This document shows, in pieces, positions 46,244 through 56,948 of a stretch of DNA of 64,000 bases. Below the pieces are notes generated by a model, which saw nothing but the letters and a program-made list of their open reading frames with translations, was not told where the DNA came from and searched no databases. The position numbers and the translations under genes are program-made. Numbering within the stretch: the first letter of the stretch is position 1; each line of letters begins with the position of its first letter. The DNA is from Isoetes taiwanensis (Eukaryota > Streptophyta > Lycopodiopsida > Isoetales > Isoetaceae), in the NCBI GenBank assembly GCA_021234155.1, contig JAJEKV010000045.1, forward strand, positions 1 through 64,000, given 5' to 3'.

Positions 46244-47400
46244 GAAAGTGGTTTAGCAAGCTTGATTTAGTATGAAAGTATGCAAGTGAAGCTCAATGGT
46301 GCACAAGTCCGGTTTATTAAAGTGGATAGATAAACAAGGATGGAGAGAAATCTAAGTGGATACATAAACAAGAATAGATAAAATACATAAGTAATGAAAC
46401 AAATCTAAGTTGCTAATAATATTAACTTAAAAAAAAGGACACGTCGATATAAACCAACAAGTCGTCAAATGAAAGCATAGGGGGCTCTAGAATAGGTATA
46501 GCTTAAGCGTCCAAATCCGGTGATCGACAACAAATTAATTGCCGTGGCGGTCACATTCATATGGACTCATTATGGAGTGTACGAAATTGAATATCTCGAA
46601 CTTCGAAATTCAAGGTGAGGCGTCGTTGAACCACCAAAGGCGGTCCAAAACCCTTAGCGGTAATCTATGAAGAGGCCGCAACCATATATGAAGTTGTATG
46701 TGATCATGCACGAGAGAATATGGCAAATCAAAAAGCTCTTCTTGCGGCTTTGCATGGACCGTAGCTGGGCATGCCTTGTGTAGATTGTATCTTGAAGAGC
46801 AACCACGGTGAGCCATATGTTTCAGACCGCTATGATCATGGTGAAGTGATTGGCAAGCTTGATTTAGTATGAAAGTATGCAAGTGAAGCTCAAAAATTCA
46901 AGGTGAGGCGTCGTTGAACCACGGAAGCCGTGTCCAAAACCCTTAGCGGTAATCTATGAAGAGGTTTGCAACCATATATGAAGTTGTATGTGATCATGCA
47001 CGGCGATGAATATGGCAAATCAAAGCTCTTCTTCTTGCACTTTGCATGGGTGTAGGCCGGGCATGCCTTGTGTAGATTGTATGCGAGAAGAGCAACACAG
47101 TGAGCCATATGTTTACCTTTGCTCTGATCATGGTGAAGTGATTGGCAAGCTTGATTTAGTATGAAAGTATGCAAGTGAAGCTCAAAAAATTCAAGGTGAG
47201 GCGTCGTTGAACCCGAAGGTGATGTCCAAAACCCTTAGCGATAATCTATGAAGATTTTGCAACCATATATGAAGTTGTATGTGATCATGCGCGAGAGAAT
47301 ATGGCAAATCAAAGAAGCTCTTCTTGCGACTTTGCATGGATGGTGGGCATGCCTTGTGTAGGTCGTATGGACTCATTATGGAGTGTACTGAAATTGAATA
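46244..47400. repeat. About 285-bp tandem repeat, three copies plus end fragments
   Basis: AAATTCAAGGTGAGGCGTCG starts at about 46605, 46893 and 47187. Each unit continues with CCAAAACCCTTAGCG, GAAGTTGTATGTGATCATGC and GCATGCCTTGTGTAG. Fragments of the unit (GCAAGCTTGATTTAGTATG; TATGGACTCATTATGGAG) frame both sides. The array follows the 1.13-kb array directly. Confidence 0.85.
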
Positions 47401-47880
47401 TCTCGAACTTCGAAATTCAAGGTGAGTAGGATATGTTATATTAAGGTGAAGGGTCTATCTTGTGCCACCACAATATAGATAAAAAACATAAGTAATAAAA
47501 CAAATAGATCTAAGTTGGTAACTTAATAAAAAAAAACACACGTCGGTATACACATTGGCGTCATTCCCTTAAATCTGGCCCACCTCTTTTCTCTACTCTG
47601 TTTTATGCGGTCGAATATTGCAACTCCGATCCATCGGTGAAAACATTTTTAATCATCTAAGTTCGTCGAAAGATAAAAAATTTGAGTTTGATTTCTACAT
47701 TTTCTATCACAAAAAATGTCCGGAGGTGGAGGCAAACCGGACTTTCAACATCTGTTCAAGAGCGACTTCACGAGTTAGATTCTTTTGCATAAATGACACC
47801 CTCCACCGGGTAACAATCCTTCTTTGTATAATAATTATAATTATAATAATAACTTATAATTATAACTTAATAAAAAAGGG
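47400..47880. other. AT-rich spacer
   Basis: No gene is seen. It contains an AATAATTATAATTATAATAA run near 47830 just before the motif cluster at 47882. Confidence 0.4.
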
Positions 47881-47881
47881 C

Positions 47882-47972
47882 ACGTCGTTTAACACAAAGG
47901 CGTCGTTATAGGCGTCGTTTAACGACTATTGCACGTCGTTAAGCGACCTCGCGGCGTCGTTCAACGGCGTCT
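47882..47972. repeat. Internal cluster of CACTA subterminal motifs, 3
   Basis: CACGTCGTTTAAC, GGCGTCGTTATAGGCGTCG and CGGCGTCGTTCAACGGCGTC lie within 90 bases. They are followed by GAGCCGGCTTTTCC, which resembles the GGCCGGCTTTCAT after cluster 2. Confidence 0.75.
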
Positions 47973-48420
47973 GTAACTTTTTATCGAAGCGAGCCGGCTT
48001 TTCCGCCCTAGTTTTGGTTCTAAGCGAAATTTGGAGGGCGTTTTTTTTGGCGATTTTTTGGCGCGGATCATCCTTGCGGTCCTTTCAAGCTTCAAGCAAG
48101 CATCCAAAAGGTATTTCAATGGATCAATCAACTCTATTTTTGAATTAGGCTTGTTGTTTGATAGATTTAGGGCTTCTTGTTTTTTCTTGTTTGTTTTCAA
48201 TCCATCCCATTTCTATCCTCCTCTTCTTTCCATCCTTGTTTTTCTTCAATCCATTTCGCCTCTTATTAGTATGAATCGAATCCTCCTCCTTCTTCTTCCA
48301 ATCATCTTCCAATCATTGGTTTCTTCCTTCTAATCTTCCGTTCTTCCAATCTTCTATTCATTTTCTTCTTCTTCTTCTTCTTCACCACTTTCTCATTCTA
48401 TTCAATTTTTCTTTCCGATC

Positions 48421-48625
48421 TTCTTCTTCTTCTTCTTCTTCTTCTTCTTCTTCTTCTTCTTCTTCTTCTTCTTCTTCTTCTTCTTCTTCTTCTTCTTCTT
48501 CTTCTTCTTCTTCTTCTTCTTCTTCTTCTTCTTCTTCTTCTTCTTCTTCTTCTTCTTCTTCTTCTTCTTCTTCTTCTTCTTCTTCTTCTTCTTCTTCTTC
48601 TTCTTCTTCTTCTTCTTCTTCTTCT
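48421..48625. repeat. TTC microsatellite, about 68 units
   Basis: An uninterrupted TTC run of 205 bases, preceded by a shorter TTC run at 48364-48383. GAA/TTC repeats of this length can form triplex DNA and are unstable. Confidence 0.97.
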
Positions 48626-51228
48626 ATGATCTTCTCACAAAGACTATGTACAATTAAAGTTTAAAAACAATTAAAAGACTTCGTTCAAAGTGAGCACATA
48701 TTTCCCAATACCTATCCTGGGTTTTGAAGCCAGGCCACATCAGGTACTCCTACTCCCATTTTAATCTTTAACGTTTTGGAAAAATCATATAAGAATATAA
48801 TACAAGTAATAGATTTCATCTTTAGATATCACAGTATTAAATATATCATGTAACTTTTTCATTTAATCATATTTGTTTCATTCAAGTTTTAAACTGTAGA
48901 CATAGGCTTGGTAAATCTTGTTTTTTTGGAAAATACAACCTGAAATATCATTTACATATACGTACATGGATCCTTAAAGAAGTAGTTCAATAATATTCAA
49001 GTTTTTATATAAGCTATCATCATTCATATATTTCTGAGCGGAGCTGGATCAATGAAGATCTATTCAATTTTCAGTATTTAGAATTTTCCAATTCACAAAT
49101 CCAACCATTTGTGAGCAAGATACACTATTATGTAATCTGTACCAACTTAAATAGAATCAGACCAGTCATATACTTGTCTAACTTGTCACCACTTGATTGT
49201 ACTTCCATTTAAAGAGGAAAGATCTCACCAAGTATTGGTACAAGCATTGCATCAGACCATGTTCTTCTTATGGTCCATTGATTGTAACACCAAGCATCCG
49301 AAAATAACTCCAGGAGAGAGAGTTTACGGTTTTTCGCACCCAAACAATGCATAAGTTAGCAAGTTCATGGTAACTACACAAGGGGCGTCAGGTAAGCTAT
49401 AGAACACTCTGGCTCATCGCCCTTCACCTATTATTTTCAGTAAAATAGATGTATCTAGATCAGAACTAGACTTTCAAGACATGGCCAAAAACACTTAAAT
49501 TCTAGATCAAAACTAGAATGTCACAACATAAGGAACTTAAAAATCCAACTGATTAAACAGTTATTGGCTGTTCACCAGCCCAGTTAAACTATTTAGGAGA
49601 TTTAAGTGATCCACAGCATTGGTATATATCAGCATTTGCAATGAATCAATAATTAAAAACTATCAAAGTCATAGCCATAGTATAGATTAGGCACGCCCAT
49701 TACTTAGCCCTTCACTTGCTGTACACCTCAATTTGTGTATCAGAAGTCGTGTTCATCCATAGTGTGCCTTATTCTTGTCTAATATAGTGGTTAGAGACCA
49801 TCTTATATTCCTTAAAGTGCTGCCATACCTTGACCAGCACATATTCCTTAAAGTGCTGCCATACCTTGCAGGATACTATACAAGCAAACCAATCTAGCAG
49901 CCACATTCTGTAACTAAGAGGAACGTGGCGTCCCTATGTTCTAACCTACATCATCTAGTAACCTTAGCAAGCTAGAGTAACCAACAGCATGTTTTAGCCC
50001 CAAAAACAGCATTATCTAGCAAAATCCAACTAAAAGCGAACTACTCTACTAGGTCTACAGCAACAGGACATATCAGAGGCATTAACCAGCAGAGACTAAA
50101 CCCTGGCTAGCTTATCTACTAGTTCTGCAGCATCCTTTGCAACTCTTGTTTGCTTTTTCTTTTGAACGGATAAACACATGTAATAGTAAAAGGAACCTGA
50201 ATGTGTTCGCTCCCCTTTTCCAGTGGTATCGCCAAGCTCCACCATGTATCTGTGTATCACGTCTGCTAAACCAGAGCCAAAAACGGCTACCTGTTTTGAG
50301 CCTACCACAGATAGATTATCATGAATATTGTTAGCTCTATATTATCAGGAACAGAGCACTAATGCTTTCATTCAAGCCAAACCTTGTATCAGATCAAATC
50401 GGCTTGTTTCTACCATTTACGGCAATAGTTTATCAAGATGTGGATCGCCATATCAACCAGCAGAGATCCGGAATGGCTTTTAGCACTTAGCTATGGCAAT
50501 CCCGCCGCCAAATCGGCTGCTTGCCTTCCATTTTCGTAATAGAGAAGAGCTCAGGATTTTCGTCAAAGCAAGAATAGGTTTAGGGCACGTTCCCAAAATT
50601 CATTACCATTTAATTTTTTAATGCACAATTTTCTATCAATGCACAATTTTCTATCTTTGCAACTTTGTTGCCTTCGTATACGTGCCACTTTTGGCCATTT
50701 TGCACACTTAATTCACCTTAGAGTATCATATGAAGAAAATGAGCGCTTCCACCAAGCCCATAAGCTAAGGAAAAAGTGACATGCAATTGCATGTTGCGCC
50801 ACTTGCCTCGCATGCATTTTAACCAAATGCATGCACAAAATTAAAGAGAAAACCCATAAGCTATATCTTTTATTTACCATGTAGAGCCATTTGTAAACAA
50901 TAATGCCAAAGTACTTTACGTGCCTTGATTTCCTTGCAATTTCTATCCATTCGAATTTTTTGCCTACTTCTAGGCAAAATAGAATAGACCATTGTTCCCA
51001 TACTTTAAATGTGGAACCATATATTTCTTTGGAGGGTTTGAACCCCTACTTATTTGTGATGCCATATATAGATTTAAATACATATCATCATTTATTTTTG
51101 TGCAATAGATGCACCAAATGCCATGATAAATGTAAAGGTTATGTGTACAAGTCTTTTGCATTTTAAAACAATGCTTCCACCAACCTAGGCACCATAGCTT
51201 GCCATGATGTCAACTAAATACATGTCAA
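48626..51228. other. AT-rich insert-like segment, no supported gene
   Basis: The base composition is AT-rich and CG-poor, unlike the CACTA regions on either side, so this may be another insertion whose ends I cannot place. A 70-codon minus-strand frame at 50096-50308 (VAVFGSGLADVIHRYMVELG) could be an exon fragment. TTCCTTAAAGTGCTGCCATA is repeated at 49809 and 49845. Confidence 0.35.
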
Positions 51229-51280
51229 CATGTCGATTCCTTTTTCTCTTTCCAATGATCTGAAGAATCAAAAGAGAATA

Positions 51281-51470
51281 TCTTCTTCTTCTTCTTCTTC
51301 TTCTTCTTCTTCTTCTTCTTCTTCTTCTTCTTCTTCTTCTTCTTCTTCTTCTTCTTCTTCTTCTTCTTCTTCTTCTTCTTCTTCTTCTTCTTCTTCTTCT
51401 TCTTCTTCTTCTTCTTCTTCTTCTTCTTCTTCTTCTTCTTCTTCTTCTTCTTCTTCCTCCTCCTCTTCTA
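51281..51470. repeat. TTC microsatellite, about 58 units
   Basis: A pure TTC run ends in CCTCCTCCTC at about 51456. A downstream pair of related segments (51487 and 51541) contain GGACGTC, then TTGAAAGACGAGGCCC. Confidence 0.97.
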
Positions 51471-51879
51471 TTTTTTTTCCATGGAAGAAGGACGTCATTG
51501 AAAGACGAGGCCCATTCTTCCTCTATTTTTTATTACAAGAAGGGGACGTCGTTGAAAGACGAGGCCCCTTCTTTTTATGTTCTTCCTTTTTTTTTTTTTT
51601 CATTTTTTACATGTCAATATATAGTTCTTTTTAATTAACAATGTAAATAGTTTAAGTCAATGATCTTTTCAACGTGAATGGTCTTTTTTTTTTTTTATTT
51701 ATTTCTTTATTTATGTAAGTTTTCTAATTATTGAATGCCTTTATTTTTTGCATGTACACTAATAACAAAATCGTCGCTCTTGGAAATCGATTTTTGCATT
51801 TTTCGAAGACATTCTAGGTAAGAATTTGAGTTTGAGTAGGAGAATAAAATTTTAATGTTTTATTTAGGTTAAAAAAAAA

Positions 51880-52220
51880 AACTTGGGGAGACTTGGACAA
51901 GGGCATGGTCGGGCTCGCCTTGAGTGGGAAGACTAGGTGTTCAGGGTCCAAGCTCACCGATTTACTCTTGTAATTTTATTGATTAATGTATTTAGTTTAG
52001 AAAAAATTGGGGAGACTTGGACAAGGGCATGGTCGGCTCGCCTTGAGTGGAGAAGACTAGGTGTTAGGGTCCAAGCTCACCGCTTACTCTTGTAATTTTA
52101 TTGATTAATGTATTTAGTTTAGAAAAATTTGGGGAGACTTGGACAAGGGCATGGTCGGCTCGCCTTGAGTGGAGAAGACTAGGTGTTCGGGTCCAAGCTC
52201 ACCGCCTACTCTTGTTTATT
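51880..52220. repeat. About 122-bp tandem repeat, three copies
   Basis: GGGGAGACTTGGACAAGGGC occurs at about 51885, 52010 and 52132. Each copy continues with GAGTGGAGAAGACTAGGTGT (one base short in the first copy) and TCCAAGCTCACCG. It shares its core with the pair at 35160-35350. Confidence 0.9.
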
Positions 52221-52529
52221 TTTTTTTTATTAATATATCAATAAATAGAAATCTTTACTGGGATTGGACAAGGCGGGGGTTTTTGAAAAAATTGCATTAT
52301 TGATTTTCGGGTTTCTAGTTAAGAATGTTGTTTTTTAAAGATGTTAGGGATGTCAAAGAAACAGCGATGTGGAGTGGTTAAGAGTAAAAAAAAAATTTAA
52401 ATAGTTGGTTTTAAAAAAAAAAAAAAATTAAAAAGGAAACTAACTCTTAAGAAAGTAGGTAAAGATTCATAATGAAGGTTGAAAAAAGTCACAAAGCAAG
52501 ATTAATGAATCTAAATTGGTTTTGTAGGT

Positions 52530-55500
52530 ATGGCCGATTTTGTGAAGACACTAATGATTAGTGAGATTAGACGCATGGTCATAAATGAGATATGTGCTAA
52601 CGAAAGTCCCGACCGGGAGATGCAAACTGGTCAACGTGTCGACCATTTTGTCAGACATGTGAAAAGGAAGTGCCAATTTGAGTTAGCACAAAAATGGCCA
52701 GGTCAAGAAGAAATGTTGACTTCTCTCCTTGACACACATGTAAAGCCAATGATTGGAAACCCCATGGATGAATCGAAGACATGTTTGAAGCATTAGAGGC
52801 GACTTAAAAGTTCAAATGCCGAGGCTCGTGTCAAGGAATGGGTAGCTTCATGGAATTCCTCAAAGAAGCGACGTTTGGATCACAAGAACATCATTGCGGA
52901 TCTCAATGCACGTCAGTTGGAGGTAATTAAAAATGCTTTGCATGGGGAAGCTCTAGTGGGCGGGGCCTAGCAAGGCCCACTTTTCTTTGGAGAATCACAT
53001 GAACACATCAATCTTTGTTGATCCCATGCCGTAGAGGCCGTGGATGTGATACGCCTTATTGAGGAGAAACCAACACATCGCATGCGTATCAAATCAAGAT
53101 CAACGGAACACAACACTTCCAAGATGATGAGCTATACGGTGGATGGGTTTTCAAGGGCAAAGATAGGGCGTAGAGGCGTATGAGATGGCTCAAAGATACA
53201 TACGCTTCAAGAGCCCGCATCTGCTTTGGCTACATCCATTGGACTTGCATATGAAGTTGCTAGCTCTAGTGGGGATACCATAGGGCCAATGGTGATTCTA
53301 CCTTTCATGAATGGAGAGACACTTGCACACTTGTTTGACTATTTACCTAATAACTTGTCACGTTTTAGAAGATGGTCAAATGCAATTGCTAGAGCGCCAA
53401 GAAGAGCCCGACAAACACATAGGCTGAACTTAGGAGCAAAATGCGAGTTGTATATCAAGATGTTCGAGATAGCTCTTGCCCTAGCGAGAAGGTGTCGTTG
53501 AGATCCACAAAGGCCACTTCACTCACACAAAGCTTAATTGCAAGAGAGTCAAATTACATTTTGATGATGAGTACCAAAATGTGTGTGGGTGGCCATTGGT
53601 GATTGGGACAATGCAATTCATTTTACGCCAAAAAGCGTCGTCCCTTGTTGAAGTGTCGGTACTTACTTTTGGATGGACAAGCAAAATATCCATGGTTAGA
53701 GGAAAGCGTGTTTGAGAAATCAAAGGATGATGATCGTGTATGGGGACCACGAAATTCATGATGTCTATGCATTGGGATATATTTATGAGATGCTTCGGAT
53801 TTCGTGCAAGCTATGCGACGAATGGAGTGGTTTAATAATAACAACAATGCCCAATGGATTAATCCAACCCATATGTACCAGCGGCGTCTTGACAAGTTGG
53901 AGGAGCAAAAACAAGAATGATGTGCCTACGTGAAGGCGTATTCTCATCCGCGACCCAAAGCTTACGAAGTTGTTGAAGCCTTACAAAGTGTTGGAATATC
54001 TTCTACCATGGTTGTGAGACAAAAAGCGACACATGAAGTGCATGGATGCCTTGGAGATGTCAAAATTGTTGTTGTCACAACTCAAATAATGAATACAATA
54101 TTGTATATCTTGCCATGTTTAAGAGTATTAAATTTTTTAATTGTCTAATAACCAAATATATAAAGACACTTTTAATTATTCAAATCCCAATGTTTTGTAA
54201 TGAACTTCCCATGTTGCTAACATTTGTTGCTTTCCTACTATGTTATTCATCGCACTCCATATAAATAACTTGCAAGTTTTTGCACATGTCCGGCAACCAT
54301 GGGATGCGACGCGATGGCATATCTATTGTTCACAACTTTACTTCTCGGCGTGGCTTGGTAGCCTTATTAATGACCCTAAAACGCAAAGGCCTTTAAGAGG
54401 CGAAGTTGGTCGTTCGGGTTTAGCTCGCCACCACCGCCACCTCCACCATTGTGTGGATTTGGTATGGATTTTTCTAGGATAAAATGTAAGTTAACCATTT
54501 ATTTTTTAACGTTCTAATGTTTTTAAATGTAAGCGTGTAAATGCGGTTGCGTCCTTCTTTTCCTATGCATAATGTTCGCCGTCGTCGTGGTTATGGGCGG
54601 ATCTTCTTCTCACCACCACCGTAGAAGAGGCGGAAAAGGACCTCGCATCCGGCAGGAAGACGGCGAGCGGGGAACTCCGATATCAACGAGGCGATAACCA
54701 CGAAGATAGGTGGAATGCCTTGCAACCGGGATGTCGCCCGCGAGAAATGGAGATTGCGCCCGTTGAACAAAGAACAAAGCGGAGGAGGTGCGCGCCCATG
54801 ACCCTCCACGTCATAGCTCATACACTCCTTCCGAATTCAATCTTGGGCCCGTTCGAAGCACGAGGAGAATGAACCCCACGAAGGGCGCCGACCGCCGTTC
54901 TTACGTCGGAAAGTGGATATAATTCCTCTTCAAGCTCTGTTAAAGATCGTGCACCACCTGCACCACCTCCACGAAGGCATCTCTTTCAATATGAGTGAGT
55001 TCATCTTGAATTATGCCCTTTTTTGTTCACTAACACATATTCATATGTTAGTCGTATGTTGAGTGTAGTAGCAAGAAGTTGCCGCGCCACAGCACTGCAG
55101 ATGGCGACAATTTTTGGAAGATGGCTAATAATGTCACAAATAGCGTTTGCCATAACGTCCACAAGGGTGAATGGAACTCGGGAGCCTATGATGAGGAAAA
55201 AGAGAGGATCAAGGAGCTTTTAGAAGCGAGAATATCCAGGAGCTCAAGTCGGGGAGAGATCTCATGGAGGGAGGTTTGTTCAAAGCAGGGTAAACATGTT
55301 AAATCCACCAGGTATTAGGCTCTTTCGTTCTTCATTATAACCTCATTATACTCATATTTTATTTATATTTTGCAGAGGTAATCAGAAGAAGCAGCTGAAA
55401 GCTCTTGCCAAAGCTCTGAGAGTCCCGATAGAGGAAGTGGCAATGACCTATCCGGGTTGACTAATGAGGCATTTCAAGTACATCATCTCTCCCATGAGTC

Positions 55501-55998
55501 GTATAATTAGATGATGCCATGTGGACTAAGTCCTTGTATTGCATTGTAGTGTTTGAAGGCCAACATATTATCAAAGAAAGGGGAAGCTAGAACAAAGGCG
55601 GTATTTGGACGCGAGGTACGACGAAGCAAGTGGCGACCATAGTGTCAATAAGACTGGTCCGGGCGGTTATGGCTTTTACGGATAAGCTATTTGTAAGTAT
55701 AAATTTGGTTTATAATGTAGGTTCTCGAGTTGAACACTAACATTAGTTTTGGTGCTCATTCTCAATAGGCGTCATTTCTTTGGTCGCCTCTACGCTAAAG
55801 ATGAACGCGAAAGGGCCTTCAAACAAGGCGATCATGCGGCCATCGCGTCAGACGCCCGCTAGGCGTGAAAGGGGGGATGAAGTGTGTATCATTCATTAGA
55901 TAATTATTTGTGACTACAATGAACTAATTGTTGCGATACAATATAATGCAGGTAAATGAAGACGAAGCCAATGAAGAAGAAGAAGAGAGCAACAACTA
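52530..55998 (+). pseudogene. Second gene of the CACTA element, multi-exon, broken
   Basis: After an intron end TTTTGTAG, the frame from 52530 reads MADFVKTLMISEIRRMVINE and is open to 52796. It continues in other frames with EWVASWNSSKKRRLDHKN (about 52840), RLIEEKPTHRMRIKSRSTEH (about 53060) and an open stretch 53226-53501. Later segments are KWRLRPLNKEQ-like (about 54750) and DNFWKMANNVTNSVCHNVHK (about 55107). Then come RGNQKKQLKALAKALRVPIE (about 55376) and a final acidic NEDEANEEEEESNN at 55952-55998. It may be the TNPA-like, DNA-binding partner of tnp2, judged only from position and composition. No domain is recognised. Confidence 0.4.
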
Positions 55999-55999
55999 A

Positions 56000-56440
56000 A
56001 GACTTAATATATTTTGTAATGTGCAAATTACATTGTGAAATATATTAATTGAATTCAATTTAAATTTTTTATGCTTTGTTCTTATTATTTGTGATTTTTT
56101 TTGTTATGTTAATTTTATGCTCGATTCTATTTTTTTATTCTTAGATTTATTAAACATTTAATTACATATTAAACAATAATGCTTATCTACCATTAATATA
56201 ATTTAATCAATATTTGTTTCTATTTTTCGAATTTTTAAATTTTTAAATATTTATTCTCGATTTATTTTGTTCATATTTAATATTTATTAATACTATTAAT
56301 ATTATTGATAATATTAATATTAATAAATATTACTAAATATTTATTTATATTAAATATTTGTTAATTTTGAATATGAATATTAACTGTCCGTTAAATCATA
56401 TTGAATAATATTAAATAAATATTTTTTTTATCAAAATTCC
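56000..56440. other. Very AT-rich 3' region of the CACTA element
   Basis: This is almost pure A/T with many TTAATATTA-type runs, directly before the GC-rich terminal repeats. It probably holds the 3' end and poly-A signals of the preceding gene. Confidence 0.45.
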
Positions 56441-56935
56441 TTAATCGTCGTTGAACGACGTTGTCTGCGTGGCCGCCATGTCAGCAGCGTCGTTGAACGA
56501 CGTTGTCTGCGTGGCGCCAGGCCGCCAGACAGTGGCAACTTCCGCGCCAAACAACGTCGTTGAACGGCGTTTCACCGCCGGCGACACGTCGCCGCTGCTA
56601 CGCTGGCCCGGCAACGCCACGCTGGACGTACATGATGACGTGTACTTGTCGTCGTTGAACGACGTTGTTAAAGTCATCTGCCACGCCCGGCCGTACCGGG
56701 CGCTGATCACTCTGGGTAAAGAAGTCTTTGCGTACTCCACGCGGTATGCATAACGACGTTGAACGACGTCATGTCGTCGCTTAAAGACGCCGCGGTTGAG
56801 ACGCGTATAGCGACGCATAAATGTCGTTTATCGACGGTCCGACGTCGAAATAGACGTCGTTTATCGACGTTTTGACGTCGATCATCGACGTGGAAACGAC
56901 GTCTGGACGTCGTAATAGACGTCGTAACAGGGCTT
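56441..56935. repeat. 3' subterminal repeats of the CACTA element
   Basis: The perfect form CGTCGTTGAACGACG occurs at about 56447, 56488 and 56650, with variants CGTCGTTGAACGGCG, CGTCGTTTATCGACG and CGTCGTAATAGACG. GTCTGCGTGGC follows two of them. The array mirrors 33775-34215. Confidence 0.88.
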
Positions 56936-56948
56936 TGGTTTTGTAGTG

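Larger units (their letters stand above)
33767..56948 (+). mobile_element. CACTA (En/Spm) transposon, 23.2 kb, with nested insertions
   Basis: The ends are CACTACAAGGG at 33767 and TTTTGTAGTG ending at 56948, the classic CACTA terminus. TAT precedes the left end and CTAT follows the right end, fitting a 3-bp duplication with one extra base. Both ends carry dense arrays of CGTCGTT/AACGACG motifs. The interior encodes a tnp2-type transposase (37.1-41.2 kb), a SET-like frame, a divergent gene pair, tandem arrays and a second gene at 52.5-56 kb. A related copy of the target site without the element is at 58.3 kb. A 700-bp hAT is nested at 37116. Size and content are large for a CACTA element. Confidence 0.88.

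Noticed and set aside
51230-51634. Polyserine protein and opposing polyglutamate protein
   Set aside because: Both are read-through of the TTC/GAA microsatellite, with no conserved sequence around it.
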